Positions 62,094-64,000 of a stretch of DNA of 64,000 nt are shown piece after piece. This DNA comes from Paenibacillus massiliensis 2301065 = DSM 16942 (GTDB taxonomy: Bacteria; Bacillota; Bacilli; Paenibacillales; Paenibacillaceae). The stretch covers positions 1-64,000 of the forward strand of contig NZ_KB898198.1 in NCBI RefSeq assembly GCF_000377505.1. Direction: 5' to 3'. The position numbers and the translations under genes were made by a program. Every line of letters starts with the position of its first letter. Positions within the stretch are counted from its first letter, which is position 1. The notes beneath the pieces are model-generated. The model had not been told where the DNA came from. It saw only the letters and a program-made list of their open reading frames with translations, and made no database searches.

Positions 62094-62573
62094 ATGTTTC
62101 AAGCAATCCCTTATGAAGGAACACGCAGTGAGCAATTCGCTTCTGCACTGAACCAACTGAAGGCTCTGATTCATGACGAACCGAATCGAGTGGCGAATCT
62201 GGCGAATGCCGCATCCTTGCTTAAGCACTTTATGAACGATGTCAACTGGACCGGCTTTTATCTCTACGATGGACATGAGCTGGTATTGGGTCCCTTTCAG
62301 GGACTTCCAGCCTGTATTCGCATTCCACTGGGACGCGGCGTATGCGGTACAGCCGCTGAAGAACGCCGCACTGTAGTTGTAGAGGACGTTCATTTGTTCC
62401 CAGGACATATCGCCTGTGATGCTGCTTCCAATAGTGAGATCGTCGTTCCCTTAGTCAAGGACGGTGAATTGATCGGAGTGCTGGACATTGACAGCCCGCT
62501 TAAAAATCGGTTTGATGCCGAAGATCAGGCTTTCCTGGAGCAATTCGCAGAACTGCTGATCGAGCAGCTGTAA
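62094..62573 (+). CDS. msrC: GAF-domain free methionine-(R)-sulfoxide reductase
   Basis: A 159-residue GAF-domain enzyme that reduces free methionine R-sulfoxide. The three conserved cysteines fit the E. coli fRMsr pattern exactly: the first in PACIRIPLG, the second ten residues on in GRGVCGTA, the third twenty-four residues after that in HIACDAASNSEIV. Other family blocks are NWTGFYLYDG and GVLDIDSP. AGGAGAGTGAAGGT lies before the ATG at 62094; a longer frame is not favoured. It repairs oxidised methionine together with Sod enzymes in oxidative defence. No operon partner is evident. Confidence 0.93.
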   Translation: MFQAIPYEGTRSEQFASALNQLKALIHDEPNRVANLANAASLLKHFMNDVNWTGFYLYDGHELVLGPFQGLPACIRIPLGRGVCGTAAEERRTVVVEDVHLFPGHIACDAASNSEIVVPLVKDGELIGVLDIDSPLKNRFDAEDQAFLEQFAELLIEQL

Positions 62574-62869
62574 ATCTGTAGTACTGTGGCAGCACCTTAT
62601 AGCTGTAGCAGCACGTTAGTAACTGCAATAGTCTTAGTTGCTGTAGCAGGTACATCGTCCGCACCTGACAAGATCAGGTCCAGGGGCATGCATATCAAGT
62701 CATCCTGACACAGCTCGCATTAAATAGCCTTGCTCCCGTTACTGGTGGCAGGGCTATTGATGTGAGGCTATCAACAAAAAAACGCCCCCTACCGCGAGCG
62801 TCGTAACCCAATTTATATGCCATATCCCTATTAACCTCGATACTTTATCCTGCGCTAATCTGCTATCCG
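62574..62869. other. Non-coding region with tandem-repeat-like sequence
   Basis: The left 80 bp repeat variants of CTGTAGCAGCAC (e.g. ctgtggcagcacc, ctgtagcagcacg, ctgtagcaggtac). It also holds the MerR-gene terminator at 62775-62804. No gene is seen. Confidence 0.5.
62775..62804 (-). terminator. Terminator of the MerR-type gene
   Basis: On the minus strand ACGCTC and GGGCGT (one wobble pair) form a short stem followed by seven T. It lies about 65 bp after the stop. Confidence 0.6.
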
Positions 62870-63886
62870 CTATTTAAGCTCGCACGCAGCAAGAATCTTC
62901 ATGCCGTCTCGTAAGAATTCTGCCAACCTGGGATGATACTCACGATACATCGTATGAAAATCCTCATGCTCCACATACAAATCACCCAGATCACTATAGA
63001 TCTGTGCTGTAGGTGTATAGAAGTGGCTGATCCACTCCAAATGGCGCCGTACAATCGCCTGCACTCTCTTGCTCCCCGGCTCCTCCCCATCCTTGATGGC
63101 GGCGATCAGGTCATGGTGGATTTCCTCAACCTCTGCTTGGGATTGCAAATACTTTTCCTTCGGCCATGCCTCTGGCTGCTGAGATTGCTCTTGCTCCTCT
63201 CGATCCTCATGCTTCTGTCTTACAGATGCTGAGCCATTACCCGATCCGTTCAAGGTCTGTTCTTCAGGCGGCTGCCCCTGACCTCGCTGTCTTGCACGAT
63301 TCACAGCCTTCACACCACTCGTCTTCGTAACGGTCCTCTTCGTATCTGCCGTCCTTGTATCTTCCGTGATAACTCCATGTCCTGACAGTTCTCCATACTG
63401 CCTGGTGGCATCAGGCCCCACCTCTAGCGGCTCTACTTCACTGTGATGAAGCTCTTGCTGGGCGCTATGCTGGTTAGGCTGCCGTGCATTGTTCCAGCTC
63501 TGCTGCAACTGAAGTCCACTGAACAGCTTCCGATGCTCCAACGGGAATTCGCCATTCAGATGACTCAAGGTTAGATCAATGGTCTGAACAAGCAGATGCA
63601 TTCGCTGAGCCTTCTGCTTAATCCTGAGCCTATGCTCCAGCAATACATCGGCCGGAGCCTCCTCATAGCGATGCATCCACATCGCCAGCTCCTCACCTGG
63701 CATGACCAGCTCCTGACAGATCATGAGATGCTGGAGACACAATAACCCCCGCTCATCGTAATAATGAACTCCATCCTTTGGGACCAGAGACGGCTTTAAC
63801 CAGCCATTCTGTTCGTAGCGGTTCAATTCCTCAAGCGGCATTCCCGACATATCGCTCACTTCCTCCAATGTATAGGCCATCTCCAT
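62870..63886 (-). CDS. MerR-type regulator with TipAS-like C-terminal domain
   Basis: A 338-residue regulator. The N-terminal MerR winged helix is YTLEEVSDMSGMPLEELNRYEQNGWLKPSLVPKDGVHYYDERGLLCLQHL. A helical linker (about 85-120) leads to a very polar, glutamine-rich and charged insert of about 120 residues (about 125-245) that is probably disordered. The C-terminal 95 residues match the TipAS antibiotic-binding domain pattern (EPGSKRVQAIVRRHLEWISHFYTPTAQIYSDLGDLYVEHEDFHTMYREYHPRLAEFLRDGMKI). TipA-type proteins bind thiopeptides and other multidrug ligands. GGAGGTGAGT precedes the ATG at 63886. Confidence 0.85.
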   Translation of the reverse strand: MEMAYTLEEVSDMSGMPLEELNRYEQNGWLKPSLVPKDGVHYYDERGLLCLQHLMICQELVMPGEELAMWMHRYEEAPADVLLEHRLRIKQKAQRMHLLVQTIDLTLSHLNGEFPLEHRKLFSGLQLQQSWNNARQPNQHSAQQELHHSEVEPLEVGPDATRQYGELSGHGVITEDTRTADTKRTVTKTSGVKAVNRARQRGQGQPPEEQTLNGSGNGSASVRQKHEDREEQEQSQQPEAWPKEKYLQSQAEVEEIHHDLIAAIKDGEEPGSKRVQAIVRRHLEWISHFYTPTAQIYSDLGDLYVEHEDFHTMYREYHPRLAEFLRDGMKILAACELK

Positions 63887-63897
63887 ACTCACCTCCC

Positions 63898-63975
63898 TGT
63901 ATTTCCTTTGTAGCAGTTTGTACTATTTGTACTATTTATATATTTTGTATTGTTTGTATCTGTTTATAGGTACTT
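63898..63975. repeat. Degenerate T/A-rich tandem repeat upstream of the MerR gene
   Basis: Repeated TTTGTACTA-like units (cagtttgtactatttgtactatttatatattttgtattgtttgtatc). Non-coding. It lies where the MerR gene's promoter should be. The window ends 25 bp later. Confidence 0.5.
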
Positions 63976-64000
63976 TCCATTACCCCGGTAGCACATTACG

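Noticed and set aside
1..64000. Defence system, prophage, secondary-metabolite cluster or toxin-antitoxin pair
   Set aside because: No protein in the window shows the relevant domains on inspection of both strands.

Overview
The window looks like a chromosomal segment of a Paenibacillus-type Firmicute. The evidence is the 5' part of a 16S rRNA gene with Paenibacillaceae-like sequence at the left edge, strong GGAGG ribosome sites, LicT/BglG antitermination signals, YneF, bacilliredoxin and LipL-type proteins, and a spore-surface-type collagen-like protein. No tRNA, CRISPR array, phage or plasmid module, and no complete insertion sequence, is visible. Gene density and style are those of core chromosome plus one carbohydrate-use island.

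Layout. 1-0.83 kb: 5' end of an rRNA operon running leftwards with two candidate promoters. 0.83-9.4 kb: leftward genes for a YesM/YesN-type two-component system, an inositol monophosphatase-like enzyme, UV damage endonuclease UvsE, a small unknown protein, D-Ala-D-Ala ligase and a secretion-independent amidase-domain protein. 9.5-16.1 kb: a sucrose-type PTS operon (EIIBC, GH3 glycosidase, GH32 sucrose-6-phosphate hydrolase, dedicated EIIA) followed by an AraC regulator; a cre-like site and a 19-bp palindrome lie upstream. 16.4-17.6 kb: ECF sigma and anti-sigma. 17.58-17.88 kb: a non-coding, MITE-like palindromic element. 18-27.4 kb: an aryl-beta-glucoside regulon (EIIBCA, LicT, two GH1 6-phospho-beta-glucosidases, a LacI regulator and a secreted esterase with SLH modules). 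Four LicT-type RNA antiterminator/terminator switches control it.

27.7-36.9 kb: aconitase, a WYL regulator with a YobU-like effector-binding partner carrying a zinc ribbon, a 48-codon small gene, a GNAT enzyme, an IclR regulator, and a PadR regulator divergent from a tautomerase-like protein. The aconitase leader and the IclR upstream region each carry a 17-bp palindrome of the form GTTTCA-N5-TGAAAC. 36.9-39.4 kb: a collagen-like GXT-repeat protein. 39.4-51.5 kb: housekeeping genes, including two superoxide dismutases (one fused to an extra N-terminal domain), LipL, FolE, YneF, an HD-GYP protein, a QueG-Ogt fusion, signal peptidase I, MutY and AcpS. 51.6-64 kb: hydrolase, NadE, bacilliredoxin, a sporulation-kinase-like histidine kinase, a flavoprotein of the HI0933/YtfP family, MarR and a 14-TM MFS transporter, GNAT, a free-methionine-sulfoxide reductase and a MerR/TipAS-type regulator.

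How the parts work together. Sugars enter as phosphates through two PTS systems and are split by family GH32, GH3 and GH1 enzymes. Control is layered: CcpA-like cre sites, a LacI operator, an AraC regulator and LicT antitermination. The most interesting observations are the extension of the LicT regulon to a secreted SLH esterase, the shared IclR/aconitase palindrome, the QueG-Ogt and SOD fusions, and the palindromic non-coding element. All functional statements rest on reading the sequence and remembered family features; no database search was run.
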